DNA from: CAIYQJ01 sp963717255
GTDB lineage: Bacteria > Chloroflexota > Limnocylindria > Limnocylindrales > CSP1-4
Length of the DNA stretch: 64,000 bases
Assembly (NCBI GenBank): GCA_963717255.1
Contig: CAVQVT010000014.1
Span: 73,345-137,344 of the forward strand
Direction: 5' to 3'
Positions 9,599-18,003 of this stretch are shown in pieces. Numbering within the stretch: position 1 is the first letter of the stretch; the number at the start of each line of letters is the position of its first letter. The translations under genes and the position numbers were made by a program. The notes below the pieces were generated by a model, which was not told the origin of the DNA, ran no database searches, and saw nothing but the letters and a program-made list of their open reading frames with translations.

Positions 9599-9604
9599 GT
9601 TCCG

Positions 9605-9610
9605 AGTGTA
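9605..9610 (-). promoter_or_regulatory. -10-like hexamer of the DUF885 operon
   Basis: TACACT on the minus strand, 6 nt before the GTG start. It leaves no room for a ribosome-binding site. No convincing -35 is seen. Confidence 0.4.
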
Positions 9611-9650
9611 GTCCCGCCGGACGGGCGCACGAACGTGCTGCCGGGTGGCA

Positions 9651-9698
9651 GGGCGACGGCCGGGGCGGCAGGCCGGGCGACGGCCGGGGCGGCAGGCC
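9651..9698. repeat. Two perfect copies of a 24-bp unit
   Basis: Two adjacent identical 24-bp GC-only-rich units lie between the divergent starts at 9598 and 9760, followed by a partial, degenerate third. The repeat is non-coding. It could be slippage or a binding-site array. No known motif was recognised. Confidence 0.7.
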
Positions 9699-9759
9699 GG
9701 GCAGTCGGGCGGTAGGCTGGTGCACCTGCCAATCGGTCGCCGGGGAGGGTGAGCCGACG

Positions 9760-11052
9760 ATGTCCGACCGGATCCGCGAGGCCGCCGACGCGCTGCGCAT
9801 GGCCGCCCGTCGGTACGGGACGCCCCTGTACGCGACGGATCTCGCCGCGCTCGACGACGCGGCCACCGAGGTCCGTGCGGCCTTCCCCGACCCGTGGCTC
9901 CGGGCCTTCTCCGTGAAGGCCAACGACGTCCCCGCGGTCGTCGCCGAGATCGCCGCCCGCGGGTTCGGGGCGAACGTCGTCTCGCGCGGCGAGTGGGCCA
10001 TCGCGCGCCGCGCCGGCGTCGGGAACGCCGCCACGACGTTCGAGGGGATCGGCAAGCCCGACGCGGACCTCCGCGCGATCGTCCGGGCGGCGGCCGCGGG
10101 AGACCCCCTGCGCTGGGTGGCGATCGAGTCGGCGGACGAGGCCCGCGTCCTCGCCGGCCTCGCCCGGGCAGCCGGGCTCCGCGGCGGCTCGCGCCCGGAG
10201 GTGCTGCTGCGGCTCAACCCGGCGGTCCTCCCGGAGACGCACCGGGCGCTCGCGGTCGGGGCCGCGCACAGCAAGTTCGGCCTCGCCGACGACGAGATCG
10301 CGGAGGCGATCGAGGCCGGCGGGGGGCGGGACGGCCCGCTGCGCTGGCGCGGGATCCACCTGCACGTGGGCTCCCAGCTCGGTGCCGTGGACGCGTGGCG
10401 CGACGCCGTCCGCCGCGCCCTGGCCGTCGGCGCGCTGCTCCGCGGCGACGACGCGGCATTCGACACGCTCGACGTGGGCGGCGGGTTACCGGTCGCCATC
10501 GACGGCGACGATGCGTCCGTCCCGACGCCGGCGCGGTTCGCGGGCGAGATCCCGGCGCTCCTCGCGGCCGTCCCGGCCGCCCGCCGTCCGTCGCGGCTCG
10601 CGATCGAGCCCGGGCGGTTTCTCGTCGCCCGCTCCGGGTACCTCGTCGCACGCGTCCTCCACGTCCGCGAGCATCGCGGACCCGACCGCGGGCCGCTCGT
10701 CATCCTGGACGCGGGCATGGCGGAGCTCGTGCGCCCCGCCCTGTTCGGGGCGCGCCATCGCGTCGTGTCCCTCACCGCGGGTGGTCGGCCGACCGAGCCG
10801 GGCGAGCGGACGCCCGGAGCCGTCCCCACCGCGGTCGAGGGTCCGGTCTGCGAGTCCACCGACACCCTCGGCGTCCACGATCTCCCGCCGCTGCGGCGCG
10901 GCGACCTCGTCGCGATCCGCGACGCGGGTGCGTACGGCGCGTCGATGGCATCGCGCTACAACGGTCGCCCGCGGCCGCCGCAGGTGCTCATCGAGCCCGG
11001 AGGCTCGGTCGACCTCGCGCGCAGGCGCGGGAGCCTCGCCTCGCTCGCCTGA
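9760..11052 (+). CDS. Diaminopimelate decarboxylase-like PLP enzyme (fold type III)
   Basis: A 430-residue alanine-racemase-fold decarboxylase. The Schiff-base lysine is K53 in F-S-V-K-A-N. H-S-K-F-G-L, H-L-H-V-G-S-Q, D-V-G-G-G-L-P, E-P-G-R-F and the C-terminal C-E-S-T-D (the intersubunit cysteine loop) all fit LysA. Final decarboxylation of meso-diaminopimelate to lysine is the default call. The protein is divergent, and no other lysine gene is nearby, so another amino-acid decarboxylase of this family is possible. The ATG at 9760 follows a GGGGAGGGTGAG purine tract that is a good ribosome-binding site. TAGGCT at 9713-9718 is a possible -10 with a normal leader. Confidence 0.8.
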   Translation: MSDRIREAADALRMAARRYGTPLYATDLAALDDAATEVRAAFPDPWLRAFSVKANDVPAVVAEIAARGFGANVVSRGEWAIARRAGVGNAATTFEGIGKPDADLRAIVRAAAAGDPLRWVAIESADEARVLAGLARAAGLRGGSRPEVLLRLNPAVLPETHRALAVGAAHSKFGLADDEIAEAIEAGGGRDGPLRWRGIHLHVGSQLGAVDAWRDAVRRALAVGALLRGDDAAFDTLDVGGGLPVAIDGDDASVPTPARFAGEIPALLAAVPAARRPSRLAIEPGRFLVARSGYLVARVLHVREHRGPDRGPLVILDAGMAELVRPALFGARHRVVSLTAGGRPTEPGERTPGAVPTAVEGPVCESTDTLGVHDLPPLRRGDLVAIRDAGAYGASMASRYNGRPRPPQVLIEPGGSVDLARRRGSLASLA

Positions 11053-11076
11053 GCCGCTCGCGACTCGCGCGACGGG

Positions 11077-11985
11077 TCAGTCGCGGATGTGGATCGTGAC
11101 CGACCCGAACGAAGCGCTGAAGCGGAGGTCGAGCCGCCCGAGGACCGGGGCCGGGAACAGGAGCCTGCCCGTGAACGGGATCGTCGTGGAGAGCGACGTG
11201 GACCACGGCGCCGGGATGTCGTCGCAACCGGAGCAGTAGACCGGGCGGCGGAGGCTCCCGTCGGGCTCGACGATCCGGAAGTCCTCGGAGGAGGCGGAGA
11301 GACCGGGCACGAGCGCCACGAGCTGGACCCGGAGGAGGACCCCCGTGTTCCCGACGGCGTCGGTGAACGGCGAGACCCACTGCACCGTGAGGTGCATCGA
11401 CCCGCCGACCATGAACGTGCGGCCGACCTCGACGGGGACGGCATCACCACTCGGCGAGGGCGTCGGAGACGGCATCGGCGACGGCGAGGGCGCGACGGTG
11501 GGCGTCGGGGACGGCGACGGACCCGGCGTGACGAGGGGGCGTTCGACGAGCGGAGAGCACCGGCTGACCGGGCCAGCACGGACCAGCACGATCATCGACG
11601 ACGCCGACCCGATGGCGGTCACCTCGCGGGGGGTCAGCGCGCGGCTGCGCGAGAACCTGCCCGTGGCCGTCGCGCGGCCCGCGGGCAGCGGCGCGAGGAC
11701 CCGTCCGCGCGCGGCGCACGTGCCCGCCCGGATCGCGCCCGAGACCTGCGCGCGGGCCGGCAGCCCGCGCAGGGCCATCCGCATCTGTCCCGCGACCGGA
11801 TCGGACGAGAAGATGACGACGACGTTCCCGTTCGCGCCACCGGGTCCCACCCGGGCCACCCACCACTGCGCGGGCTCGTACGCGGCGCCGGCCGGGCCGG
11901 CGGAGACGAGGAGGACGACGAGCACCGCCGCGAGCAGCCCCGCGGCCGCGCCGACGCGCCGGGAACGGTGGAGCACGCGATCCAT
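11077..11985 (-). CDS. Secreted two-domain protein, DUF4352-like C-terminus
   Basis: A 302-residue protein with a signal peptide (R-rich start, hydrophobic core, cut near A-G-A at residues 32-34). An N-terminal domain of about 110 residues contains W-x-A-R-V-G, G-L-P-A-R, I-R-A-G-T-C and a closing C-S. A Pro/Ser/Thr linker (P-S-P-S-P-T-P) follows, then a beta-rich domain like DUF4352 (telokin-like), with E-V-G-R-T-F at its start and G-N-T-G-V-L-L-R-V. The same architecture and motifs recur in the protein at 35466. The two conserved cysteines may form a disulfide. The function is unknown; an extracellular or cell-wall role is inferred from the signal peptide only. Confidence 0.75.
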   Translation of the reverse strand: MDRVLHRSRRVGAAAGLLAAVLVVLLVSAGPAGAAYEPAQWWVARVGPGGANGNVVVIFSSDPVAGQMRMALRGLPARAQVSGAIRAGTCAARGRVLAPLPAGRATATGRFSRSRALTPREVTAIGSASSMIVLVRAGPVSRCSPLVERPLVTPGPSPSPTPTVAPSPSPMPSPTPSPSGDAVPVEVGRTFMVGGSMHLTVQWVSPFTDAVGNTGVLLRVQLVALVPGLSASSEDFRIVEPDGSLRRPVYCSGCDDIPAPWSTSLSTTIPFTGRLLFPAPVLGRLDLRFSASFGSVTIHIRD

Positions 11986-12079
11986 GCGACGAGCCCTCCA
12001 GCGCCGTCACCGGCCACCGTGGCCGTCGGCCGGACAGCCCAACGGTACCGCGCCGCGGTCGCGGTGACCACAGGCACGG

Positions 12080-12085
12080 TACGCT
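12080..12085 (+). promoter_or_regulatory. -10-like hexamer of the TPM/DUF2207 gene
   Basis: TACGCT, 7 nt before the ATG at 12093. It leaves no room for a ribosome-binding site. Confidence 0.4.
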
Positions 12086-12092
12086 GTCGTCG

Positions 12093-13988
12093 ATGATGCC
12101 GTCCCTCCACCGCGCCCGCCGGCTGATCGCCCTCCTCGCCGCACTCCCGGTCGCCCTGGCGGCGGGCGCGGGTGGCGCCGCCGCGGCCGACCTCACCCAG
12201 CACTCCGTCCCCGGCACGGTCGTGTACGTCGAAGCTGGAGTCCTCGGATCGACGACCGGGACCGTCATGCCCGGCATCCTCGCGACGCCGGCCGTCATCT
12301 CGGGGCTCGACCCGGTCGTCTACGTCCAACGGGTGCCGGACGCGGCGGCGGCGAACGCGCCGCCGGTCGGCCCGCCGTGGCCGAAGCCCGAGGATGGCCG
12401 ACGCGTCTACGACTACGCCGGGGTCTTCTCGGCCGGGACGGTCGCGGCGACCGAGGCGGCGATCGACCGGATCGAGGAGCGGACCGGCGCCCAGATCGCC
12501 GTGTACACCCAGGTCAAGCCCGGCGCGGATGCCACATCCACCGAGCAGGACGCGATCTCGCTGATGGACACGTGGGGGGTCGGCAGGAAGGGCTTCGACG
12601 ACGGCCTCGTGATCCTCTGGAACCTCGATGAGTCGCTCCGCCACGGCCAGGTGCAGCTGTACGCGGGACCCGGCTACCGGAACATCGTCAGCAACGAGCA
12701 GCGCCAGTCGATCTACGAGAACGACATGCTGCCATACCTGAGCGGCGACGACCTCGACGGCGCGATGACGATCGCGATGCAGAGGCTCGAGGAGCTCACG
12801 ACCACCGAGAATGCCGGGCGCCTCCAGCTCTACCGCCAGCTCAACGCGGTCATCGGGCTCATCGGGGTCATCGTCTTCCTCCTCCTCGCGGGCTGGCCCA
12901 TCCTCACGTGGTTCCGTCGCGGGCGCGACCCCATGGTCACCCAGAGCGAGTCGATGCTCATGCCGGACCCGCCGGCCGAGATGACGCCGGCGCTCGGATC
13001 GGTGGTCGAGCACGGACGCTCGTCGCGCCGCGCCCTGACCGCGGCCATGCTCGACCTCGCCAGCCGTGGCGAGCTCGCATTCGAGCAGGAGGAGAAGGGC
13101 GTCCTCATCAAGTCGAAGAAGCTCGCGATCCGCCTGGCGCGCCCCGACCTGGACGACCCGCGGGTGGTCCTCAACCGGCGCCCGGCGACGGGCCCCGCGG
13201 AGGACTACCTCCTCACGCAGGTCCGCGGCCTCGCCGGCTCGGACGACCAGGTCTCGCCGGACGAGCTCCTGAAGCTCGGTGCGAAGGTCGGCAAGTTCGA
13301 CACGATGCTCGAGCAGAGCGCGACCGGCCTCGGCTGGTTCGCTGCCCCACCCGGGAAGGTGCAGGGGAAGTGGGCGGGCCTGGGCTCGCTCGAGCTGATC
13401 GGCGGGATCGTGGTCCTCGTCCTCGGGTTCGTGATCCCGGCGAGCGGCGTCGCGGTCGTCGGAGGGGGAGCGGTGGCCGCCGGCATCGTCACGCTCGTCG
13501 CCGCGGCGGCCATGCCCGCGCGGACGCAGAAGGGCGCCCTCGCGCGGGTCTGGCTCGACGGGTACCGCCGGACCCTCAAGGCCACGATGGAACGGGCACG
13601 GTCGATGGACGAGGTGGTCGCCACGTCCGGCCTGACCTGGCTCGAGACGGCCGATCGCGCGGTCGCGTGGGGGACGGCACTCGGTCTGCAGGACGAGATC
13701 GAGCAGGTCCTCGAGCGCAGCGTCGAGGACGTCCGCGAAGGAAGGGCGTCCGCGGCCTGGTTCCCTATCTGGTACTCCTCGGCCGCCGACCGCGGAGGGT
13801 GGGGCACCTCCGGCGCAGGGGGCGTCGCGCCGGGCCTGATGTCGGCCTCGGCCATCCCCGACTTCGGCGGGATGATGGCCGCCCTCGGGACGATCGGGGA
13901 CTCGCCGTCCTCATCGGGCAGCGGCGGCGGCGGGTTCGGCGGTGGAGGATCCGGCGGGGGCGGAGGAGGCGCGGGCGGCGGATTCTGA
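12093..13988 (+). CDS. Membrane protein with TPM domain and DUF2207-like C-terminus
   Basis: A 631-residue protein. A signal peptide (residues 1-30) is followed by a TPM (YgcG/psb32-type) domain at about residues 105-235 containing V-Y-D-Y-A-G-V-F-S and G-F-D-D-G-L-V-I-L-W. A transmembrane helix lies near 250-270 (VIGLIGVIVFLLLAGW). A cytoplasmic winged-helix-like stretch (A-A-M-L-D-L-A-S-R-G-E-L) follows, as in DUF2207 proteins, then two more hydrophobic helices near 425-475. A Gly/Ser-rich tail made of GGGFGGGGSGGGGGG blocks ends the protein, as is usual for YgcG/DUF2207 proteins. The function of the family is not established; membrane repair or maintenance roles are known for the plant TPM protein. 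The second Met codon (12096) could also be the start. Confidence 0.8.
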   Translation: MMPSLHRARRLIALLAALPVALAAGAGGAAAADLTQHSVPGTVVYVEAGVLGSTTGTVMPGILATPAVISGLDPVVYVQRVPDAAAANAPPVGPPWPKPEDGRRVYDYAGVFSAGTVAATEAAIDRIEERTGAQIAVYTQVKPGADATSTEQDAISLMDTWGVGRKGFDDGLVILWNLDESLRHGQVQLYAGPGYRNIVSNEQRQSIYENDMLPYLSGDDLDGAMTIAMQRLEELTTTENAGRLQLYRQLNAVIGLIGVIVFLLLAGWPILTWFRRGRDPMVTQSESMLMPDPPAEMTPALGSVVEHGRSSRRALTAAMLDLASRGELAFEQEEKGVLIKSKKLAIRLARPDLDDPRVVLNRRPATGPAEDYLLTQVRGLAGSDDQVSPDELLKLGAKVGKFDTMLEQSATGLGWFAAPPGKVQGKWAGLGSLELIGGIVVLVLGFVIPASGVAVVGGGAVAAGIVTLVAAAAMPARTQKGALARVWLDGYRRTLKATMERARSMDEVVATSGLTWLETADRAVAWGTALGLQDEIEQVLERSVEDVREGRASAAWFPIWYSSAADRGGWGTSGAGGVAPGLMSASAIPDFGGMMAALGTIGDSPSSSGSGGGGFGGGGSGGGGGGAGGGF

Positions 13989-14035
13989 GGCCGCCGGCCC
14001 GGACGCCGGGCGCCCGCGGGCGGGCCTCCGGCGGG

Positions 14036-14041
14036 TAGACT
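14036..14041 (+). promoter_or_regulatory. -10-like hexamer of the SnoaL-like gene
   Basis: TAGACT, 6 nt before the ATG at 14048. Confidence 0.45.
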
Positions 14042-14047
14042 GCGCGC

Positions 14048-14377
14048 ATGGGTGCGGTCGACACGATGGAGATCTTCTTCGAGCGCCTGAACGGTGGGGA
14101 CCGGGAGGGCGCGGTCGCCCTGCTCGACGAGCGCGTCGAGATGCGTGTGCACGTCGGGGAGGGCGCTCGCGTGCTGCGCGGGTCGGAGCAGGTCGGCGGC
14201 TGGTTCCTCCGTGCGGACGCCGGGCTGAAGATGGTCCCCGGCGACGTGCGCGACCTCGGCAACATGTACGAGGCGGACATCGTCGCCGTCCGGCCGGGCG
14301 CCCCGAGCCAGCACCTCGACGCCACCTTCCGGATCGAGGCGGGGAAGATCACGACGATCAACCTCTCGCCGCGCTGA
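14048..14377 (+). CDS. SnoaL-like / NTF2-fold protein
   Basis: A 109-residue protein beginning with a helix that ends F-E-R-L-N-G-G-D-R-E-G-A-V-A-L-L-D. A strand pattern follows (V-E-M-R-V-H, L-R-G-S-E-Q-V-G-G-W-F), ending D-A-T-F-R-I-E-A-G-K-I-T-T-I-N. This is the cone-shaped alpha+beta layout of SnoaL/NTF2 proteins. No catalytic residues are assigned. It is a stand-alone gene with its own -10-like hexamer, ending convergent to the LysM gene. Confidence 0.75.
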   Translation: MGAVDTMEIFFERLNGGDREGAVALLDERVEMRVHVGEGARVLRGSEQVGGWFLRADAGLKMVPGDVRDLGNMYEADIVAVRPGAPSQHLDATFRIEAGKITTINLSPR

Positions 14378-14407
14378 CGCGCGGGCCCGGGGCGCCCGGT
14401 GCGCGTC
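14376..14407. terminator. GC-rich hairpin between convergent genes
   Basis: GACGCGC at 14376-14382 pairs with GCGCGTC at 14401-14407, and the GGGCCCGGGGCGCCC interior can pair further. It starts inside the TGA stop of the SnoaL-like gene and precedes the convergent LysM gene end at 14429. There is no T tract. Confidence 0.45.
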
Positions 14408-14428
14408 GCGGCGGCGCGACCACGCGCG

Positions 14429-15991
14429 TCAGGGTGCGGGGGTCACCTCGGGGGTGCCCGCGTCCGGGATGACGGACGACGCCGGCAGCGGGATCACGAG
14501 GACCTGACCCACCTGGAGCTGGTTCGGATCCTTGAGGTCCGGATTCGCGGCGAGGATGTCGTCCACGCTGACCTTGTACTTCGCGGCGATGCCCGAGAGC
14601 GTGTCGCCGGCCTTGACCTTGTACGTGAAGGGGGTCGGCGACGGGACGGGCGTCGGTGCGACCGACGGCTCCGCCGACACCCCGGCCGTCGCCGCCGGGG
14701 TCGGGCTGGCATCGGCGCCGCCACCTCCCCCGCCGAGGAGGAAGGGCGGGATGAGGAAGAGCGCGACCGCCGCGAGCGCGAGGAGCCCCGCCCACATCAG
14801 CACGCGCGGGACGCCGCGCGGGACGCGGCGCTGCCCGCCGCCGCTCGACTTGATCGCGGGATAGGCCTCGAACCGCCGCGGGCGCTCCCAGGCCGGCGCC
14901 GCGGGGTCCGCCGCACGCTGCGGCAGGGGCCGCGCCTGCCCGGAGGAGGACGGCTTCGAGCGGCCGAGCCCGAACCGCGACGAGCCTGAGCCGCCCGACT
15001 CCCTGGCCGCGCGCGCGATCCGGGCGGCGGCGGCCGCCTCCACCGGGTCCTCCCAGGGCTCATCCTCGGCGGGCACGTCCACGTCCGGCTCGACCCACAG
15101 CGCGTCGGACGACGGTGCCGGCCGGGACGTGGACGGCGGCGGGCCGGTGCGGCCGGAGACCGGCTGCGCACGCGGCGTGGCCGAGGACCGCGGCGCCGGC
15201 AGGGGCACGGGCGCGGCCGGTGCGGCGGCGGCGCCGCCCGACACGAGGTCCCCGAGGTCGTCGTCCTCGTACCCGGACATCCCGCCGATGAGCGCGGCGG
15301 ACCCGGCCGCGGCTGCGACCGATGCGGCCCCGGTGGCGCCGGCAGCCGGCATCCCTGCCCCCGCGCCCCGCGGCGCCGGGGCGGAGGGCGGCACGTTCGG
15401 GGTCGGCCGCGGCGTGCGACCGGCGAGGAAGGCGGGTGTCTCACCGTCGTCGGCGTACGGGGATCCGGCCGGGCCGGCGGGGGGCGGGGCCGGCGTCCAC
15501 GACGACGCCGCGCCCGGCGCGGAGGCGTCCTCCGCGGCCGCGCCCGCGGCCGCCTCGGCGATCCACGGCGGCGGCGCCTGCCATTCGGGGACGGGCTGCG
15601 ACGGGCCTGCCGGCTGCGGCGTGCCCGGCATCGCGTGCTCGGGCGGAACCGCGTACGCGCCGCCCACCGCGGCGAACCCGCCGGTCGTGCCGGGGGGCGG
15701 ACGGTCGGCCGGGTAGGCGCCACGCGGTGTCACGGGGGCATCCGTCCGGCGGATGGTCGGCCGCTTCACGGCGGCCGCCTCGCGTGCCGCCCACGACGCG
15801 AAGGTCGGGCATTCGCCGAAGGCGCCACCCAGGCAGAAGAGCTCCTGGTGGCTGATCGCGCGCGGGGCCGGCCGCTGGTCGGCGAAGCACCGGTGGCGGT
15901 GGTCGGGCCGGTCGGACCGGTAGTCGCGGTCGTCCTCGAACGCCAGGAACGGACACGCAGTGGTCCGCTCGGCGGGGCTGCGATCGGTCAT
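14429..15991 (-). CDS. Single-pass membrane protein: N-terminal Cys/His motif, C-terminal LysM
   Basis: About 520 residues. Residues 10-70 hold a conserved-looking Cys/His block: T-A-C-P-F-L-A-F, D-H-R-H-R-C-F-A, Q-E-L-F-C-L, F-G-E-C-P-T-F. These are four cysteines spaced like a small metal-binding or redox module. A roughly 300-residue Ala/Pro/Gly-rich disordered stretch follows, then one transmembrane helix (VLMWAGLLALAAVALFLIPP) and a single extracellular LysM domain (Y-K-V-K-A-G-D-T-L-S-G-I-A through G-Q-V-L-V-I-P-L). It therefore probably links the cytoplasmic face to peptidoglycan. Starts at 16003 or 16000 are possible, but TATGAT at 15999-16004 overlaps them and lies 7 nt before the ATG at 15991, so 15991 is preferred. 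Confidence 0.8.
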   Translation of the reverse strand: MTDRSPAERTTACPFLAFEDDRDYRSDRPDHRHRCFADQRPAPRAISHQELFCLGGAFGECPTFASWAAREAAAVKRPTIRRTDAPVTPRGAYPADRPPPGTTGGFAAVGGAYAVPPEHAMPGTPQPAGPSQPVPEWQAPPPWIAEAAAGAAAEDASAPGAASSWTPAPPPAGPAGSPYADDGETPAFLAGRTPRPTPNVPPSAPAPRGAGAGMPAAGATGAASVAAAAGSAALIGGMSGYEDDDLGDLVSGGAAAAPAAPVPLPAPRSSATPRAQPVSGRTGPPPSTSRPAPSSDALWVEPDVDVPAEDEPWEDPVEAAAAARIARAARESGGSGSSRFGLGRSKPSSSGQARPLPQRAADPAAPAWERPRRFEAYPAIKSSGGGQRRVPRGVPRVLMWAGLLALAAVALFLIPPFLLGGGGGGADASPTPAATAGVSAEPSVAPTPVPSPTPFTYKVKAGDTLSGIAAKYKVSVDDILAANPDLKDPNQLQVGQVLVIPLPASSVIPDAGTPEVTPAP

Positions 15992-15998
15992 CTCGGGC

Positions 15999-16004
15999 AT
16001 CATA
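15999..16004 (-). promoter_or_regulatory. -10-like hexamer of the LysM gene; decides the start
   Basis: TATGAT on the minus strand, 7 nt before the ATG at 15991. It overlaps the upstream ATG codons, which therefore are unlikely to be transcribed. Confidence 0.45.
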
Positions 16005-16064
16005 CCCGCGTCGTGCACCGGCGCCACCGACCCGGTCGCCCCCCGTCACAGCCCCGAGGTTCCC

Positions 16065-17834
16065 ATGCAGCCTTCCCGCCCGGCCTCGTCCCGCCCCGCC
16101 GGCCGGGCACTCTCGCGCGCCGCCGTCGTCCTCGCTTCCTTCGCGGCTCTTGCGTCGGTGTCCACCGTCCCGGTCGCGGCCGGCGAGACGGCAGCGGCCG
16201 TCCCGGCCCCGGTCGCAGCGGCCGCCTCCCCCGCGGTCGAGCGCATCGCGCTGGCGGCCCCTGCCGGCCTCCGCGTCTCGGGCACGGTCACCGCCGCCGC
16301 CGGACCCGTGGCGGGCGCGGTCGTCACGGCGTGCCCGTCGCCGGCGCCCGCCACGACCGTCCCGGTCGCCTGCAAGGGTGGCCTCACGACGGCCGCGGGC
16401 ACCTGGACGATCACTGGGCTGGCACCCGGGCGGTACACCGTCCGTGCCGCGCCCCCGGCGTCGGCCGGGACCGCCGCGGCCGCAGGGTACGTGGGAGCCG
16501 CCGGCTACGTGGCGGCGCGCGGGGCCGCGCAGGCCCTGGGCGTCACCGCGGACCGGACGGGCGTGGACCTCGCGCTCCCGGCCGGCCGGATCATCGCGGG
16601 CTCGGTCGTCGCGGACGGCGGCCGGGCCGTCCGCGACGCGTTCGTGGAGGCGTGCGCCGCAGACGCGCCGGCCGGCGTCGCCTGCACCGGGGCGTACACC
16701 GCCCCGGATGGGACCTTCTCGATCGGGGGGCTCGGGGCCGGCGCCTACACCGTCGGCGCGCAGGCGCCCACCGGCTCGGGCCTCGTGAGCGGATACGTCA
16801 CCTCCTCCGGCGTCTCCCCGGCGACCTCATCCGCCCGCCGCGTGGATGCGGGCTCGGCCGCGCTGACGATCGAGCTTCCGCGGGGCCGCAGCGCGCGCGG
16901 CGTCGTGACGCTCGAGAAGGCCGGGATGGCGGCGCCCGGCCAGGTGCTCGCCCAGGCGTGCGCGGACACGGCGTGCGTCTACGGGCCCGCCGCATGGACC
17001 GACGAGGACGGCCGGTTCGCGATCCCCGGGCTGGGCACCGGGACGTACGTCATCTCCTTCAGCCTGCCCTCCACCCCCACACACGTGAGCGGGTATCGGG
17101 GCGAGGGCGGCTTCACGCCGAGCCGCGTGACGGCCGCCCGGGTCTCGGTCGCCGGCGGCGACGTGGGCGCCCTCGACGTGACGCTGCCGCTCGCGGTCGC
17201 GCGCATCGAGGGCGCCGCGACCGGTGGTGGAACGCCGCTGCGGGGCGGCGTCGTCGTCGCCTGCGGTGCGGCCGGGACGTGCGTCTGGACGCGGACCCTC
17301 CTGCGCGACGGCACGTATGCCCTGGGGCTCCCCTCGGCCGGGCCGTGGACGGTCGCCGTGCGAGCCCCCGGGACCTACACGGTCGGCCTCCCGCTCGCGT
17401 GGACGGCCGGCATGGTCGTCCCGGTCGAACCGGTCGCGATGGACGGCTATGTCGGCGACGGCGGCTTCACGCCGGACGCCGCGCGGGCCGCGGCCGTCAC
17501 CGTGGGCGCCCCGGACCGGACGCGGCCGACGATCACGGCCCGCGCGCCGAAGCCGAACGCGACGAAGGTCGCGACGAGCACGCGCGTCGTGGTGCGGTTC
17601 AGCGAACCCGTCACCGGCGTCGCCGCGAAGTCGCTCGTCCTGCGCGACGCCGTCACGCGGAAGGCCGTCGCAGCGACCGTGACGTACGACGCGGCGGGCC
17701 GGACCGCGACGCTCCGCCCGAAGGCGGCACTGACGAAGGGGCGCCGCTACCAGGTGCTCGTCGCCGGCACGATCGCGGACTACGCCGGGAACCGGCTCGC
17801 GCCGTCCACCTGGGCGTTCACGACGAAGCGCTGA
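16065..17834 (+). CDS. Secreted protein with four carboxypeptidase-regulatory-like repeats and an SbsA Ig-like domain
   Basis: A 589-residue protein with a signal peptide (residues 1-40) and then four beta-sandwich repeats of about 85-90 residues. Each repeat has a G-x-V-x-A/C opening, a Cys pair (for example V-V-T-A-C ... V-A-C-K-G, F-V-E-A-C ... V-A-C-T-G, V-L-A-Q-A-C ... T-A-C-V-Y, V-V-A-C ... G-T-C-V-W) and a G-T-Y-x-V/I strand. These resemble Cna-B/SpaA or carboxypeptidase regulatory-like domains. The last 105 residues (T-R-P-T-I-T-A-R-A-P ... W-A-F-T-T-K-R) match the SbsA-type Ig-like domain. There is no sortase motif or C-terminal helix, so it is probably released or wall-associated. 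The start is the first ATG before the signal peptide. Confidence 0.75.
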   Translation: MQPSRPASSRPAGRALSRAAVVLASFAALASVSTVPVAAGETAAAVPAPVAAAASPAVERIALAAPAGLRVSGTVTAAAGPVAGAVVTACPSPAPATTVPVACKGGLTTAAGTWTITGLAPGRYTVRAAPPASAGTAAAAGYVGAAGYVAARGAAQALGVTADRTGVDLALPAGRIIAGSVVADGGRAVRDAFVEACAADAPAGVACTGAYTAPDGTFSIGGLGAGAYTVGAQAPTGSGLVSGYVTSSGVSPATSSARRVDAGSAALTIELPRGRSARGVVTLEKAGMAAPGQVLAQACADTACVYGPAAWTDEDGRFAIPGLGTGTYVISFSLPSTPTHVSGYRGEGGFTPSRVTAARVSVAGGDVGALDVTLPLAVARIEGAATGGGTPLRGGVVVACGAAGTCVWTRTLLRDGTYALGLPSAGPWTVAVRAPGTYTVGLPLAWTAGMVVPVEPVAMDGYVGDGGFTPDAARAAAVTVGAPDRTRPTITARAPKPNATKVATSTRVVVRFSEPVTGVAAKSLVLRDAVTRKAVAATVTYDAAGRTATLRPKAALTKGRRYQVLVAGTIADYAGNRLAPSTWAFTTKR

Positions 17835-18003
17835 CCGACTCCGGGGCCGACCCCTGCGCGGCCGAGGCGCAGCGGCCACGGGCGCCGCCCGGCCGCGGTA
17901 CGCCGAACGGGCCATTGCCTGGTGGCGGGCCGGGGAGCAGCGTCGCCGCCATCGGGCACGCCGCCCGGCTGTGCCCGGCTGGAAGGCGTGGAGGGCAGCG
18001 CAC

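Noticed and set aside
9651..9698. Tandem 24-bp repeat as a CRISPR remnant
   Set aside because: Only two adjacent copies with no spacers and no cas genes.
11054..11092. Hairpin with a 7-bp stem (CGCGACT/AGTCGCG) between convergent genes
   Set aside because: A 13-nt loop and short stem are expected often by chance at this GC, so it was not called as a terminator.
15129..15716. Plus-strand 195-codon frame opposite the LysM gene's disordered linker
   Set aside because: It is the reverse of an Ala/Pro/Gly-rich linker and has no start signal or motif.
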